Source: Argentina anserina
Lineage: Eukaryota; Streptophyta; Magnoliopsida; Rosales; Rosaceae
NCBI RefSeq assembly: GCF_933775445.1
Contig: NC_065876.1
Location: forward strand, 24,366,001 to 24,430,000
Length of the DNA: 64,000 nucleotides
Direction of reading: 5' to 3'
The translations under genes and the position numbers were made by a program. Under the pieces are notes generated by a model. That model did not search any database, was not told the DNA's origin, and saw only the letters and a program-made list of their open reading frames with translations. Positions 1 to 13,692 of this stretch are shown one piece after another; the first letter of the stretch is position 1, and the number at the start of each line of letters is the position of its first letter.

Positions 1-3000
1 GTATTTCGGGTACTGTGCCCCGAGTCCAAACTCGGCTGTCTCACTACTGATGGCGACAAAATACATGAGGAGACTCTGGTGAGGGTGAGAGTTGAGGAAG
101 CTGTACCCGGCTGCGACGAAAGAGTTGTTGTTATTGGCAGTGAGGAGAGTGATCCTCCTGGGGCGGCGGCTGTTAAGAAGGCTTTGCAACTTGTGTTTGA
201 GAGAATGGTGGAAGAAGGGAGTCAAGGAGGAGCGGAGGGAGACGGCAACAAGGCTGTGGCAATTGTGTTCAGGTTGTTAGTTCTGTCGAATCAGATAGGC
301 TGCATTTTGGGGATTGGTGGCAGTGTGATCAAGCAGATGGCGTCCGAGAGTGGTGCGCAAATTCGGATTGTTCCTAGAGATAAACTTCCATTGTGTGCAC
401 CAGCTGCCTATGAATTAGTTCAGGTAATTGCGTAACACGAAAAACTAATGTTTAGTCTGTTTGGTCAGGCCATTACTTGTATGTTACGAGTTTCTGCCAC
501 CGACTGCTTGCAGTAGAAACAATTGAAAATGCTGTCCTAGGTAGTTTTGTTTTGGTCCGTGTTTGTGATGTTTCTGTGGACATTATGTTTGATGATATTA
601 TTGCAGATCACTGGTGAGGTTGATGCTGTCAGGAAAGCTCTAGATTCTGTTAGTCAGCAGCTTTTGGAAAATCTGCCTCGTGCTAGTGCTTCTTCCCTTC
701 TCAACTCCACAGGGCCGTCATCTCAACCCTCTCCAAGACCAGAAGTAACTCTGCCACCAGAGCAGTCTCAAGAAAAGCCCTATAGGGATCAGGCTGCTGA
801 AGTTGGGGATAACCATTCAGCTGGTCATCCACGGATTCCAAAGATTCATGGTTCTGGCGTCCCTGGTGGGATGAACTCTTCACAAGAAGTCCTAAATTTC
901 CGCTTATTGTGCCACCAAGAGAGAGTAGGAGGTGTAATTGGAAAGGGCGGAACGATTATCAGGATCCTTAAACAAGAAACAGGCTGTGAAATCAAGGTTA
1001 TGGATGCTGTCTCCGATTCGGAGGATCGTGTTATCATTGTATCTGGTCCTGCGGTATGATCTTGACTAATTTTTCTTCTTGGATACATGATTTTTATCTG
1101 AAGTGTACAGAAAACACACACACGCCCACATCCACACTCACACGTGCAAACAAACACCAGATAACAAATTGATGACAAATTAACTGTTGCAGCACCCAGA
1201 TGATAGGATATCAGCTCTGCAAGATGCCGTCCTTCGTGTGCATGATAGGATAGCCAGGGCAGTACCTATTACCAAGGAACAGCCCATAGCAGCGAGGCTT
1301 CTTATTTCCTCCAATCAAACTGGTTGTCTCCTTGGCAAGGGTGGTGCCATCATAGCTGAAATGAGAAAGTCATCTCGTGCTTATATACGTTTGTTGCCAA
1401 AGGATCAGATCCCCAAATGTGTTTCAGATGATGATGAAGTTATTCAGGTATGTCTGCCTTGGTATATGCAATTCTTTGATTTTGGAAATAATTTAATTAT
1501 ATTTTTATGCTGTGTTGTGGTAAAGAATGTACTCTATGAATTCTGCATGTGGCTACCAGTTTTTTTTTTCAAGTATGAAGCGCCCTTTCGGGAACCTTAC
1601 TTTTGTCCTGCTCACCATCTAGCTATTTTGATGACAGATGAATGGAGAACTTGAAGCAGTGAACGATGCTCTTCTGCAGATCACCAGTAGGCTGCAGCAT
1701 CATTTCTTTCGCGAGGCATTTTCTTCTTTAAGTTATCCTCCAAATCCTGCATTTACAGATCAACTTCCTTTTCGACCATTTTTGAGGAGGGACTTTTCAC
1801 CTCCAAGAATGCATTCTAACTTCGGCCCATCATTTGGTGGTCTGGCATCACATGGTGGTTTCCATCCTCTTCATTTATCAGAGAGAAGACCTTGGGCTTC
1901 TCAGGTATTTGAATGTTATTATGACAAAATCTACAAGTTTTGCTGAGCAGAAGCTAATTTTGTTTGTTGTTGGTTGCTGCCATTTTATCTACCCTGTAGT
2001 ATACACTGGCATGCACGATCCAATACTTCTGTTTTTAATTTAGTCAAAATTAATCCCTGAACAGATCCTGCAATCGTAGGTAGGCGTGAAGTGTCTAGTC
2101 CTGATCCAAATTTATTAGCTTTTGTGGATTCCAGATTGGACTGAAAATGATGAAGAATCACTAATGAGGAAGAAATTGAAACTAGTGACTGAAGAATTAA
2201 GTTAGAAGTAATCTGGACATACAATTTTTTTTTCTTTCTTCCTTTTTTGTTTCCTTTGCCTTACCGAAATCCACATACCTCTCTTTAACATTTCATCCTT
2301 ATGTCTTATAAGTCTCTATTCCTAATATACCATTTATAAAGACATTTATATTTGTAAATTATCATCAATTGTTGGCTACCATGATCCCCATTGTTTGGGA
2401 GACTGGATCTTTTAGTGGACAGATTTTGGTTCAGGCTTTTCTTAGTGTTGGTTTCCTTAGAATTCTGGGATAACTCTTTGATGGAATGCTGATGTGTGCC
2501 AATAAGTCTTTGCCTTTTGTTTTATGTTTCTTGTTGTTCTGTTTGGCTTGTAGAGGTTTCTGACCTTGATGCTTTTCAGCAGACTCCTAATCCTCTGTTG
2601 TACCATTTCTTCTATTTAATATAAATTTGTTTCTTTTATTACATGTTGTAGATATCCATTTAAAATAAATAATAGTGATACAAAAATAGCACTGCCTTTG
2701 TATAGCAAATAAAAGAAAATTGAAATAGAAGACAACTAAATAGTGTCAATTGCTGATTTTACTGGCAAGCAGTTGTCGTTTAAGCCCTAAAAGCCTAATC
2801 CTTGAGTTAGCATTAAAGATGGGCTGCTAAGCCTCTATTTATGCTGTCTTTTATGTTTTGAAAGGTGGATTCCTTGTCCTCTTCCTGCTGTATAATGCCT
2901 TTTGTTTTCATAAAAAGCTGTTTCTTTTCAAAAAATAAATAAAAAATGCTGATTTTACTGTATCATATATTGATCCACAGGGACTTCTGGAGGGTGGTGG

Positions 3001-5507
3001 TCCAATGGGTTTGCCAAACTTTACTGGAGGTCCACATAGAAGGATTCCTGGGTTTGGAGGAAGCCAACCAGCAATAATTACCAGTACCACTATTGAAGCT
3101 GTTGTTCCTAGTTCCCTTATTCCGATAATAAATGGAGAAGATGGTGAATGCTTGAAACAAATCCGTCAGGTACATTCTTTATAATCCGTGTTGTTTAGTT
3201 TTTGCGTAAAAGAAGCATGGGCTAATATTTTGTAGTATAAGCATGGGTTGATGCTATGTTACCTATGTAGTATGTAGTATATTTTGGGTTGTCGGAAACT
3301 AAAATGATGTGAATGAAGGGTCTTTTTGGAAGAATATAGGTTGATGACTGGAAACCTTATTCTTCCCTTTTGTATTATTTTTGTTTTTTCTCTTTGGGGA
3401 CTAAGAGGTCTGAAGCTTTCAAAATTATTGCTCTTCTGCTCTGTTAGCTGAAAGTTACATTTGACTGTCTAGCTGACTTCATTACTTCTAATGCCATAAG
3501 AGCGCAAGTGTCGGGCACTTTTTTTAATTGCATTTACATATGTAAATGGAGGAATGTGTGTTCAAGTTCATTTCTCTGTAGAATCATTGATGACATTAAT
3601 CGTCAGGAAGCACTAGTTAATGTGGTGGATTGTTGTAAGAAGTCCACCTGATGGCTGTTCTGTGGCATGTGAACTGTACATTACGAAGGTCTTGTTTTCA
3701 AAATTGTTTTGGAGAAAGCCTATGATCATCTGGACTGAAATTATATGGATCTTTATGTTGGAGAAGGGGTTTTGGATTGTTTGGAGGAAATAGACGAGGA
3801 AATGGACTGAGATAATTTGAGTTTAGGGCCTCAAGAGGACTAAGTCAGGGAGATCTGTTGTCCATTTTCTTATTCAGTTTGCTTGTTGATTGTACTAGTG
3901 CTGTGGTGGATACAAGTAGAGAGAAGGTTTTAGTATGGAACCAGAACTTGGCTAATCTCCCAGTGATTTGTGTTTCCTGGGTCGCAAATTTATAGGGAGA
4001 AGTATCTAATGGCTGGGATTAACTTTCAAGTATGAACAGTTAAGAAGTTGGCCAAAATTATGATGTGGAGTAGGATAGTGGAATGAGAACTTGGCTAACC
4101 TCTAAGTGGTTTGCGTTTTTGTTTTGGTTGAAAATTTAACACAGAAGTAGGAATAGTTGATAAGTTTGCAAAATTCTGTGATGTGGAGTAGGCCAATTTA
4201 TTTTCTTGGTGCTGCCTTTGGTACAGAATTTTAGGGAATTGAGTTCCTGACTTCCTGGGATCATGTAGTTTATAAAGTGGATAGGAAGCTAAAAGGGTGT
4301 AATAAGGCATTGTCATGAGGGTGGACACTGATAGATCAAATTAATTTGATCAAACATGAGCAGTTTGCCAATTTATTGTCTCTGCATTTCAAATTTCAGC
4401 TAGTGGGGCAAGGGATTGAGAAGTTAATATGGAAGGGGATAAATGGAATGAAAAACTGATCATTTACAGTTGAATAGGAAATGGTGGCTGGTGGACTGGT
4501 GGTTGGAAATTCAGTGAAAGATAATTGCCTCTACTCGGTAATGGCTTTGGAGATTCCAGGAGGAAATAGATTCACTGCATAATCATGAAAAGTAATTATG
4601 GCCTGCAAGAAATTGGCTGGGTTTACAATATTGTGCTTCAAGGCTCGGGACTTCGAGCATTAACCCGGGAAAGATAATACCACATGGATTTTTTACTGCA
4701 TACTGTAGTTGTATGGTGGTAAATGTGGGGGACTGGGGGAAGATAGTAAGTTTTTGGAAGATAGATGGGTTGGGGGACAGAGTTTTCATTCATTCCCTTC
4801 CTCATCTGTACATGTTTTCCAAAATAGTGTCAGAATGGGTGTCATCTCTGTTTCTTTTGTTAAGTTTCTGGGTTTTGAAGAAACCTAAATGACCTGGATT
4901 GAGGAACTCTCGGAATTGTTATCTCAACTTGAGAGAGTAATAGTAGATACTAATACTATTGAGGAGTTGAATGTTTGTATGTGTAAATCTTATTTGAAAT
5001 ATTTGGACAACCTGATTTTGCACAAGTGACTCCCTCTAGGTCATTGTATCTATTAATATATTGTGTATGTATTGCCTTTTTTGGGTTATGGAATACAAGT
5101 TGTCTAATTTTGGATTCTGGGATGTAAATGGATTTTATATTCTTTGGTTTCTGATTAGTTCAACATGAAGAAAGGTAGCAAACAAAGGAGAAGTTTTATT
5201 TCTTGGTTTTGATTGCATGATGAATTTGAGTTTCTTGGTTTATTGAAAGTGTAGGCATGGCTTCATCTATCTAATTATATCTTCTTTTTTTTACACAATT
5301 TATTTTAGTGAAAACATACTTCAATGCACGACAGTAGCATTTTTAACATGACCTACATTTCAGATTTCGGATGCAAAAATTACAATTACTGAGCCTTTAC
5401 CTGGAGCAAAGGAAACTTTGATTATTATATCAGGAACACCAGAACAAACTCATGCTGCGCAGAGTCTTATTCAAGCATTTGTGATGAGTGAAACAGATTC
5501 TTCATGA
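1..5507 (+). CDS. Poly-KH-domain RNA-binding protein, 3' part of gene (5' end outside window)
   Basis: Six exons join in frame to a stop at 5505-5507: 1-423, 607-1053, 1193-1447, 1638-1904, 2981-3169 and 5364-5507. All introns are GT-AG. They give 574 residues, and the frame is already open at base 1. Five KH domains can be read. KH1 starts at FRVLCPESKLG and lacks a normal GxxG loop. KH2 has GIGG, KH3 GKGG and KH4 GKGG. KH5 is C-terminal with GEDG and is split by the long last intron. Plant proteins with this layout (RCF3/SHINY1, HEN4 and relatives) are nuclear RNA-binding factors acting in mRNA processing and stress-gene control; that role is family knowledge, not shown here. The KH3-KH4 and KH4-KH5 linkers are poorly conserved. 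I am sure of the family but not of the orthologue. The promoter and N terminus are outside the window. Confidence 0.93.
3620..5050 (+). mobile_element. Degenerate L1-type LINE in the last intron of the KH gene
   Basis: The 2.2-kb intron 3170-5363 holds broken reverse-transcriptase coding sequence in the same direction as the host gene. Near 3712-3745 the reading EKAYDHLDW matches the conserved LINE motif before the catalytic block. Near 3825-3900 GLSQGDLLS followed by FLFSLLVD matches the GLRQGDPLSPFLF block. Near 4545-4565 LWRFQEE, and near 4735-4800 a WK.DGLGDRVF-like reading, match the C-terminal linker typical of plant LINEs. Stops and frameshifts are frequent, so it is dead. No poly-A tail or target duplication was found, so the ends are approximate. 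Confidence 0.7.
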
Positions 5508-7735
5508 CTGAGGTAACATTCTTGTCACTAGTTTAATTTCTTTATTGTGAATTTGTGGTTGGACTTATATATGCTTGGTAGCAGCCTTATCTTATTGGCA
5601 ATAGTAGCAACACATCTATAGATTATATGTTGATACTTCTCTCTCTTCCTCATGAAGGGACATTTACAATCCTCAGCTGAAGATTCTAAAGTTGAGCTCC
5701 CCAGAATTTTAATATAACCATGTGAGTTCCTTTAGATTTAAAACCTGACCAGAAGGTTTTCTTGTATTCATTAATTGATGCAACAGTTGGCCATTAGATG
5801 TGTAATTTTATGAGGGATCCTTTTGATGGCCAAGACACTTGATGAAGAGACTGCGTCCTTGTCAAGTATTGGATCTTGAGGGTTGTAGTGAGTAAACTTC
5901 TAACTTTTGGTTGTCACCGCATTTCTTACTATATGCTAGATTATCCCTTTCCAATGGATTTCTTTCATAAGTCAGACTTTTTACATGTTAGTCTAGTAGG
6001 CTGTAGTCATGTTTGCCAAGGTTAGGTGACCTCCTGGGAAGGTCTAGTGCTGCACCCCACTTTTTCTATTGAAAAACAAGCCATGTTATTAGTCTGAATA
6101 GTTGCTCTTTTTGCTGTCTTTCCATTTTCAGGCAAAAGAACTTGATGTCAGGTTCATTACCCAGTTTCATTCATTCCATCCCGTCAAGACAGTTGAATTA
6201 TAACCTTTTATGATATTTCCAACAGACAAGAAGCCGATCGATTATTTTGGGTGATTGTGTTACAAAATTTCTATGTACGCATTCAACCGTCATCTGAATG
6301 ACAATGTTTTATGTTCATGTCACGGCAAATGCAATACCCTTGGTGATGAGTATTGAATATGATGGGAAAGAAACATGGTGATATTTGTTCATAACATCAA
6401 TTACAAGCAAGCTTGGTCAAGTGTTTCAACCATTCTTCCCTCACTCTATACATCTCAGGCTTCGTTGCTTGGTGCATTCTCCTTCGTTAGCTCCTTTGTG
6501 GTGTGATCACTATTGATGACAGATTGATGTGATTCCTTCCCGGAATGAGATATCTTTTCTGATCAAAATGGAGACGAAGATGTTTATGGCAGTTCAGTTA
6601 TCACCAAGGCAGAAAATGGTGAAGATAAAGAGAGGATCGGCTGAAGCAAGCGTATGCGAATGAGAGAAATGGGAAGGTAAAAACATCAGCTCCCCTCTTC
6701 TTGTCCCTCCCCCCTCGAGATGTTTCTAAACCTAGCCGGGCTACCACTATCTTCAATTATTTTCGATCTGTTCCACCTTCCTTTTTTCATATACCCCAAC
6801 CTCCACTCCTCACAAGTCACAGACCACTTCTCTTTGGACTCCAGCATCCATGGCTGTCAGAATCAACGTAGCTCCCTTGCACGTTGCCCGTCATCTCTAT
6901 CCGACTATCTGTTGCTTAATATCTTCAGCTGACGTTTGATGACAGCGAAATTCGATGCAAGCTCGTTTCATCTTTTCCCTGTGGAGATCGTAGTCATCTA
7001 ATTGGCTGAGAATAGTTTGAGCGGTTATACCTTTCGTTCGTATCATAACCTGTTTAAGCTCTTCATTATTGAAATCCGTGACCTTCTATGAGCTGTGTAT
7101 TGAGCTCGGCGCCCTAGCGTTAGCATGTGTTTGATGGAAGTAGTAAATTGGAACAACATCATCAAGTAAATTGGAACTTCACAATCCCAGGCTCCCAAAG
7201 GCCAAAATACATCTGTACTTAGCTAGGTTAGGTATAAACATGCATAAGTACGGCAACGGAACGGTGTATATGTATTTAGTGAAATAATTAGGGTACCAAA
7301 AAAACAAATACGAAACTGAGAAGAACAATAAGAAAGAGAGATTACAAGCATAACTTTAACCAGGGAACCCCGACCATTTCTTTATTGTGGGATCATTATC
7401 CAACATTCCAAATATATATGTTTATAGCACCTAAAATCTAGTTTCCTTCATTTAGGATTAGTTATTTTGTTCAAGAATTAGAAGGAAAGCTTGAGAAGGG
7501 GTTTGGTGGATCTTGAACTGGTGAGGGAACCAGACTGTTCCATATAACAAATTTTTTCCTTCTTGTTGACGAATACTTGAAATATTAACCCAGTTTGATT
7601 GCTTCAAACTCTTGGAGGAGATGATATAAAATACAGACTTGATCATATGGCTAAGGTCTTAATGGAAGAACTAATCACACGAGTGTCCTACGAATCAACC
7701 CTATATGATCGGCTATGGTATTAATTCAAGCAGTA
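5508..7735. other. 3' UTR of the KH gene and convergent intergenic region
   Basis: After the KH stop codon a GT (5513) follows CTGAG, suggesting an intron within the 3' UTR, as is common in this family. The rest is AT-rich sequence without a convincing reading frame. The right part (about 7380-7735) is presumably the 3' UTR of the amino acid permease on the opposite strand. The two genes converge here. The short open frame at 6720-6932 resembles nothing I know. Confidence 0.5.
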
Positions 7736-10700
7736 TTATTGTTCAGTTTGGAACGGCTTGTATTTCTTCACATCTGTTGCCAGACCCTGAATTGAAGCAG
7801 CAGCTGCAACAAGTGATATCACCAAGCAAATCCAGCTTAATATCTTCATCCAAGTCCATGTGAATGAGTACTTTGGCATTTTAGTCCTGGCAATGTACAT
7901 CTCTATCGGAAAGTAGACAGTCAACGGCCAAAACGACGCTGCTCCGAGCAAGCCCAAGAAGTCATTGAAAAACGGAAACAACATGGCTAGGATTGCCGTC
8001 ATAACCACATACGCAGTCCTCCACACCAATCTGAAGGAGTTGAAATTGTATGCACCGCAGCAAGGGATGTTTACGGCATACTCTCTGTTGATGAACTTGC
8101 TTTCCGGCCAGCGTTTCGCACACTTGCTTTCGACAAACCCGTATACGGGCTGGCAGAAGACCTAATGAACAAGTAGATGACCATCAATGGTATATATATG
8201 GATAGTTAGTAACTTAGTATATATACAACTTAAGGAAAGCATCGTGTGCTTAATTGAGGTTAATTAGTAACATCAAGAGGGAAATGCTTACTTGGTAGGC
8301 ACCAATGAGATGGATGGCAATGCAGATGTTGGCAATGTCGACTAGCCAAAAGGGTTCGTAGAATCCGAACCCGGTGAGGAAATTTCCAGGTGCGTCATTC
8401 CCGAACGCTGCATAACCAACGCAACCGCACAGGACGTAGAACACTGTGGTGGTAGAGATGCCAATGCTAGTTGCTCTCTTCATGGATTTGTTTTCTGCCG
8501 GAGGTGATCCCAATGTGTCCTGCAAAATCCAGATACCCGTCAACTCATTATGTAATTAATGCAACAATGATTCATCAAATAACATTATCAAAAAAACATG
8601 ATCCGGCCTCTAACGCTACTCTCAATCATTGAATTATTATTATTTTTCAAACTTTATCGTAATTAGGACATGTCTACATAGGTCATTTGTTGTCAACAAT
8701 GATGACCTTAATTACAAAAAGAAAAATAAAAGACAACATGTTCCAATTTTTCTTTCTTGTTACATAGCTAAGTTTCATGGTCCAATTTTAAGAGGCTGGT
8801 TGAGGTTATAGCTAAAGGGAACAAATTTGAGATGTGACAAATCGGCGAATCACACGGATAAGATGTGACAATCACTAATCAAGGGTTCTATCATGATCGA
8901 GAAGAAAAAGGATGGACGATAGAAAAAGTAGAACGAATTTCATTTTTTTAGGGAAGTACAAACTAATTCAGTGGCTCAAATTTGGCCTTTGTGGTCCGGC
9001 TATGATATGGTCCTCTAGGAATCTTTGCAAAAAGTTTTGTGAGGTGTACATGGTTAAAAACTTAACCTATCTTGGTGTGGCATGCATAACGAACATAAAG
9101 ACTACATATTCTCTCTAACTATGATTAACAATGTATTTCTCATTTCACAAAAAATTATTCTATTTCATTAAAATTTTACCACAAATTAGTATTATTCAGA
9201 ATCTGCATGTTAGAAATTGAACTAAAAGTTATTCTCTGCTAAAATGCTGGAAGATACTATTTTTGGTAGAGGATCAGAAGTTAAGGTACGTAGCTCCCAT
9301 TTCCACGGGCATATCTAAATAATTACCTTTTTACTTTAGGTGTCCTTATCAGACATCGTATAAGAACATATATTCACACCTTCACGAACTGTACCTATCT
9401 CTTGTAAAGAGATCCAGAACAAAAAACAAACAAATTGGCAACTTGTTCGCTCAATTATTTACCAGCACATACCCTACAATATTTTTGGATCTACCATAAG
9501 TCCAGCCACAGGATGCTGCTATACATTTCAATCTCACCAACTGGTTTTACAGAGTGACTGGTTAATATTTACTTGGACCGTTTAAGCTAGCTAGCTTTCC
9601 GAACAAATCTATCCTTATAACTATCAGATTGTGTAAGAATGATGCAACTAACCTATAACTTCTGTCATCGGTATTTAATCCAATAGTTATAAGGATCTAA
9701 GCAATTAGACACACACAAAACAGACGGAAATACAGGATCTAACAACGTAATCAGTAAATGAATTAGGTAAACCATAATTACATGATTTTATCTTTGAACC
9801 CATCAATTTTTTTCTATCTCTATAGTGCCAGGATTTGTAGGTGATGCGACATCTGGGCAGCAAACACTAATTACTAATGCTTCGAAACTAAGCAATGGTC
9901 GGTAGGACATGCCAAGGCACACAGTTCCAGTTTCCAGAATTTGCATGGAGCCAAACTCTGTGTTTAGAGTTTTTGGTGAAGACAAAATTGAGTAACAATC
10001 CTTGCTGCATGCATGTGAGCTACCCCAAAACCCTACATATCTACAAGTTGACGTAAGCCCTAGCAAGCCGCGTAGCCTATGAGGCCCTCACAGATTGCTT
10101 CAGGGTCAGAAACTATGCTTGATCTTGTTCTTAATTATAAACTTTTGTGAGCTTTTGCATTGATCAAAGTTCGCGGCTTTGATTAAGGTCTTTGGTATAG
10201 TTCTGAATAATCGCATCAAGTTACTATATAGTAAAAAAAAATCGAGCGAACAGTATGTATTTGTGCTTTATATTCCGTCAAAAAGAGAAATAAATAAATC
10301 GAACATGTCTGTCATGGACAGAAACGTACACATGCAGAGATGTCTAGATTATGTTTCTGTTTCAACAAAGAAAAAATTGCTACGTTCTGTTTCTGTTTGG
10401 ACCTAGCTATATTAGAATACCTTAATAATATCTGAGATATATGGTACTAGTTAGATTTAGGAGATCAGGTATCGATCTATCATCTTATCTAAAACTACAT
10501 AAAATAATTCTTTATGTTTCCTTCATTTTCTCTAGGTATTGAATATGTTGTACGTATGCATGCATGTTAAGCGAGTAGTTTTTTGATAATTTGACAATAA
10601 GAGTGATGAGATATCCGTTTATCCATATATCAAATTAGTGAAATTAAGAGTGATTTAGTAACTTGCCTGTATCTCCACAAGAACAGTAGAGTAAGCATAG

Positions 10701-11896
10701 GCGAATGCAATGTCTCCAATGGCTTGGAATGTCTTCCAAATTTTCTCGGAGCCAGACACGTCCACCCCCACCGTAACTCCGGTTAAGGTTGTCCTTGCAG
10801 GTGGTCCGTCTGTAAATCAATCATTTTCATTTAACTATTACCTAGCTGACCAAAATTATTCAAACCAGACAAGTTATATCGATTTGGCATGTTCTATGCA
10901 TCAATGCATGTGTTCACATTCATGATTCATATGTATCTGAATAATAATAATCTCAATGTTCTTATCACCTATAACTTTGGCTACTGAAAGACCGAGGCCG
11001 ATCGAAGAGTAGGCAAATGACATGACGGCTGCGAGGATGGAGAGCCATGAGAGCTTATGGAAGTTTGGTATTTGGCTGAGCAAGATCTGGAAGCAAGCAA
11101 ATATTATCATGAATGGGTTATTGGACGTGTGGCACTTCATATGATCATGAACGCCAAGTTTGTGGAAACAATTCGACCTCTTCACCGCTCTGCACATATG
11201 GCAAACGATGATGAGTTCATTTCTCAAATATCAAACGTGTTATGTTGTCAAGAGTTGGCTAGCTACGTACACCATGCTGATGGAAGCAATAATAGTGTAA
11301 CCGATGGTAACACCGATAAGATTCCCATACTGAGCCAGGCCACATAGCTGAACCTTTCTGCCTCCTGCAGAACCCAAAACGGGAACCAAGCGTAAACCAT
11401 TAATATTATATCTTCTTGGAACTACCAGTAAGACAAATGCCGGTCTTTACCTAGATTTGCTTGTACGACATCCATGTAGGTATAGTTTCTCTTGCCGGAG
11501 ACAGGGTCCGGAGACCTGTAACAGTCGGCGAGCAGAGTGGAGGTGAAGTAAGTTATGAAGGAGAAGATCATGAGAACAATCGGGCCGGCAACCCAACCCA
11601 ACTGGGATATCCCCCATGCCAGGGATAGCACACCGGAGCCAATCACCGCAGTTATGATATGTGCACTAGCAGTCAGCCATGTCCCTTCAACCTCGATAAA
11701 AAATAAAAAGTATTAAGTATAAGATGAATGACAAAGTAAGAGTGAGTAGAGCATTACTGTAAGTAGGGAAACAAATTAAGTTCATACCAGTTCTTTTGGG
11801 GCGACCATCGTCGTCGACGTTCTTGCGGAAGTCTCCATTTTCGATGGTAGAGGGGTTGTGGTCTATGTACATGCTGGGCTTCTGAAACTCAGACAT
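7736..11896 (-). CDS. Amino acid permease, AAP1/AAP6/AAP8 type
   Basis: This is a plasma-membrane H+-coupled amino acid importer of the AAAP/ATF1 family. Seven minus-strand exons join without a frame break: 11896-11788, 11684-11451, 11364-11271, 11189-10969, 10809-10667, 8519-8292 and 8161-7736. They give 484 residues, the usual AAP length. The start is MSEFQKPSMYIDHN. Family blocks seen in order are TAVIGSGVLSLAWG (first membrane helix), RNYTYMDVVQANLG, KVQLCGLAQYGNLIG, AVKRSNCFHK, LSQIPNFHKLSWLS, IGDIAFAYAYSTVL, LCGCVGYAAFGNDAPGN, FGFYEPFWLVD and the C-terminal ASFWPLTVYFPIEM. RKVQLCGLAQYGN and GNDAPGNFLTGFGFYEPFW resemble the AAP1/6/8 clade more than AAP2/3/5. About eleven membrane segments are expected from the family. 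The 2147-bp intron 8520-10666 begins with GC instead of GT. A TATA or other promoter element could not be fixed. Confidence 0.96.
8520..10666 (-). other. Long intron of the amino acid permease gene with GC donor
   Basis: On the minus strand the exon ends GTGGAGATACAG and the intron begins GCAAGT; the acceptor is TTTTGCAG before GACACATTGG. Moving the border to any GT breaks the VLVEIQ-DTLG junction that is constant in the family. The sequence is AT-rich and no transposon coding sequence was recognised. A short inverted repeat with arms near 9610 and 9690 (ATCCTTATAACTAT and its complement) could be a small foldback remnant. Confidence 0.75.
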
Positions 11897-13692
11897 CTCC
11901 TTATGAAACTTAGAAAGAGGCTGTGCTAGCTATATGGAGAGATATGGTACTGCTTAGCCAATTGAGGTATTGGCGCTCTTGGGTTTGTTATAAGGAGAAA
12001 TGGTAGCGAATATGGGATATATGTAGTAGTGAAAAGGTAGAGGGGAGACAATCAGAGGGAGCACATTACCTGTGCCCATTTCCTATGTGCCAACCCTTTG
12101 CCAAAAATGAGAGTTTGACACGTATTCGGTGAGCTAACACTCCATTAACAACCCTGTTAACTATTACGAAATAAATAAATAAATTCCTTAAATTTTTTCC
12201 TTCTGATTGATCGAACCCATAAGATTTACCAAAATACTGAATAGCCAACCTCTCCGTCAAATCCCTTTATTGTTCCTTGCTGAGAGTAAAATAATGGGAT
12301 TGTAGGGTAAGGAACTAAGGACCAAAGTCAAAATGAAACAGTAATTGTGTTGTTCGTTGTAGTCAAATTGGTAGTGTTTGGGGAAAATGAATTATTTATG
12401 AGTACTAGTTATGACTACAATGTGCAGAAAAAAAATGGCAAGGCTAGAATAGTAGGGTGAGGAGAAGCTATAGGCTCCTTGGTTGTGGAAGAATTATTGG
12501 CAGGGTTTTACAAAGCTTCTAAGCCATCGATGGTGGTGGCGGTGGTGGTAGGCTTAAATTTAATCAAGGGTGGAGTGGAGGTGAAGGTGGGGGAGGCCAT
12601 CTTTTGTTTTGGAACCCTAGCTGAAAAAGACGTCCCCACCTTGGAGTGTGTTCTTGCATTTGGTCCATCCATTAATTTAGAGAGTTTCAATGGTGCCCAT
12701 TGATCGTGGGTTTTGATATTTGAAGAATTTGAAAGGTAGTGATCGAGAAGGGAAATCTCTCTCCCTTATCTAGCTCTCTTTTCTTTCTTATTATCTATGT
12801 CTCTGTCTCAACTTGAATCTGCAGATGAATGAATTTGTAGATGAATACATGTAAGGGATGATCGATATGATCAATCTTGTTCTTAGTCCTCACACTTTGT
12901 TCCGAGTCGGTCCCTCTAATTGCGACTTGGGTTGGTCTCAGAGAGTCCACCATTCTACGTATCAGTCATCAGACTCTGAAACTAACACGAAATTAGGCTA
13001 ATCACATGAATGTATATGCGCGCTAATTGCTTTCTTCGCCATTTCTTTTTTCTATTTTTATTTCATTGGCCTCCATTGAAATGTTGTAATCATGTTAGAG
13101 CCACCTGCCGCCTGCTCGACTATGTTTATCATGATTTGGTTTTGATCAGTGACTCCAATTTATCACGAGTAATAATTACTCTACCTAGAATCTTCATTTT
13201 TAGTACACATTGACTTTGTGAATGAACAAATGTAGAAAAATGGAAAATAATTCACTAAATATATGGACAACGTTTCATATTTTTGTAGATTCTTAAATCG
13301 ATTGTATTCTCGTAACGTTTTTGTACTTTGCGTTTCGGTGTTGAGTATGACCAGCCGGGAGATCCTGTGCATGATGAAGAGAGACTTATGAGGCAGTATG
13401 AGGAGAGACTTATGAGGAGGGGATCCGAGTCCCATGATGACACCCGTCAAGGTATAATGCGCACATGTACAATATATAGGGTCTAAAATTAACCGGCTCT
13501 AGCAAACTAATTTGCAGCTTGCTAGAGTTTTTAGTTTATCTAAATTAATTAAGATCTTGTTAGAAAATCAGTGATATATTACATGTATAATTTAATAAAT
13601 TGAATTATAAAAAAAATATAATATATGAAATTCTAATGACGAAAAACACGAAAGAAATTCAATATGAATTCAACCAAAATACCAAACGATTG
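11897..13692. other. Upstream region of the amino acid permease; no gene recognised
   Basis: The first few hundred bases should contain the permease 5' UTR and promoter on the minus strand. No element was placed with confidence. At 12479-12703 both strands are open for 60-74 codons, but neither translation resembles a known family and there is no supporting splice context. The remainder up to the Copia LTR is AT-rich and featureless. Confidence 0.4.

Noticed and set aside
10901..11347. Plus-strand frame 11057-11347
   Set aside because: It is the antisense shadow of permease exons 3 and 4.
12479..12703. Small gene upstream of the amino acid permease
   Set aside because: Both strands are open, no known motif, no splice or start context; more likely chance.
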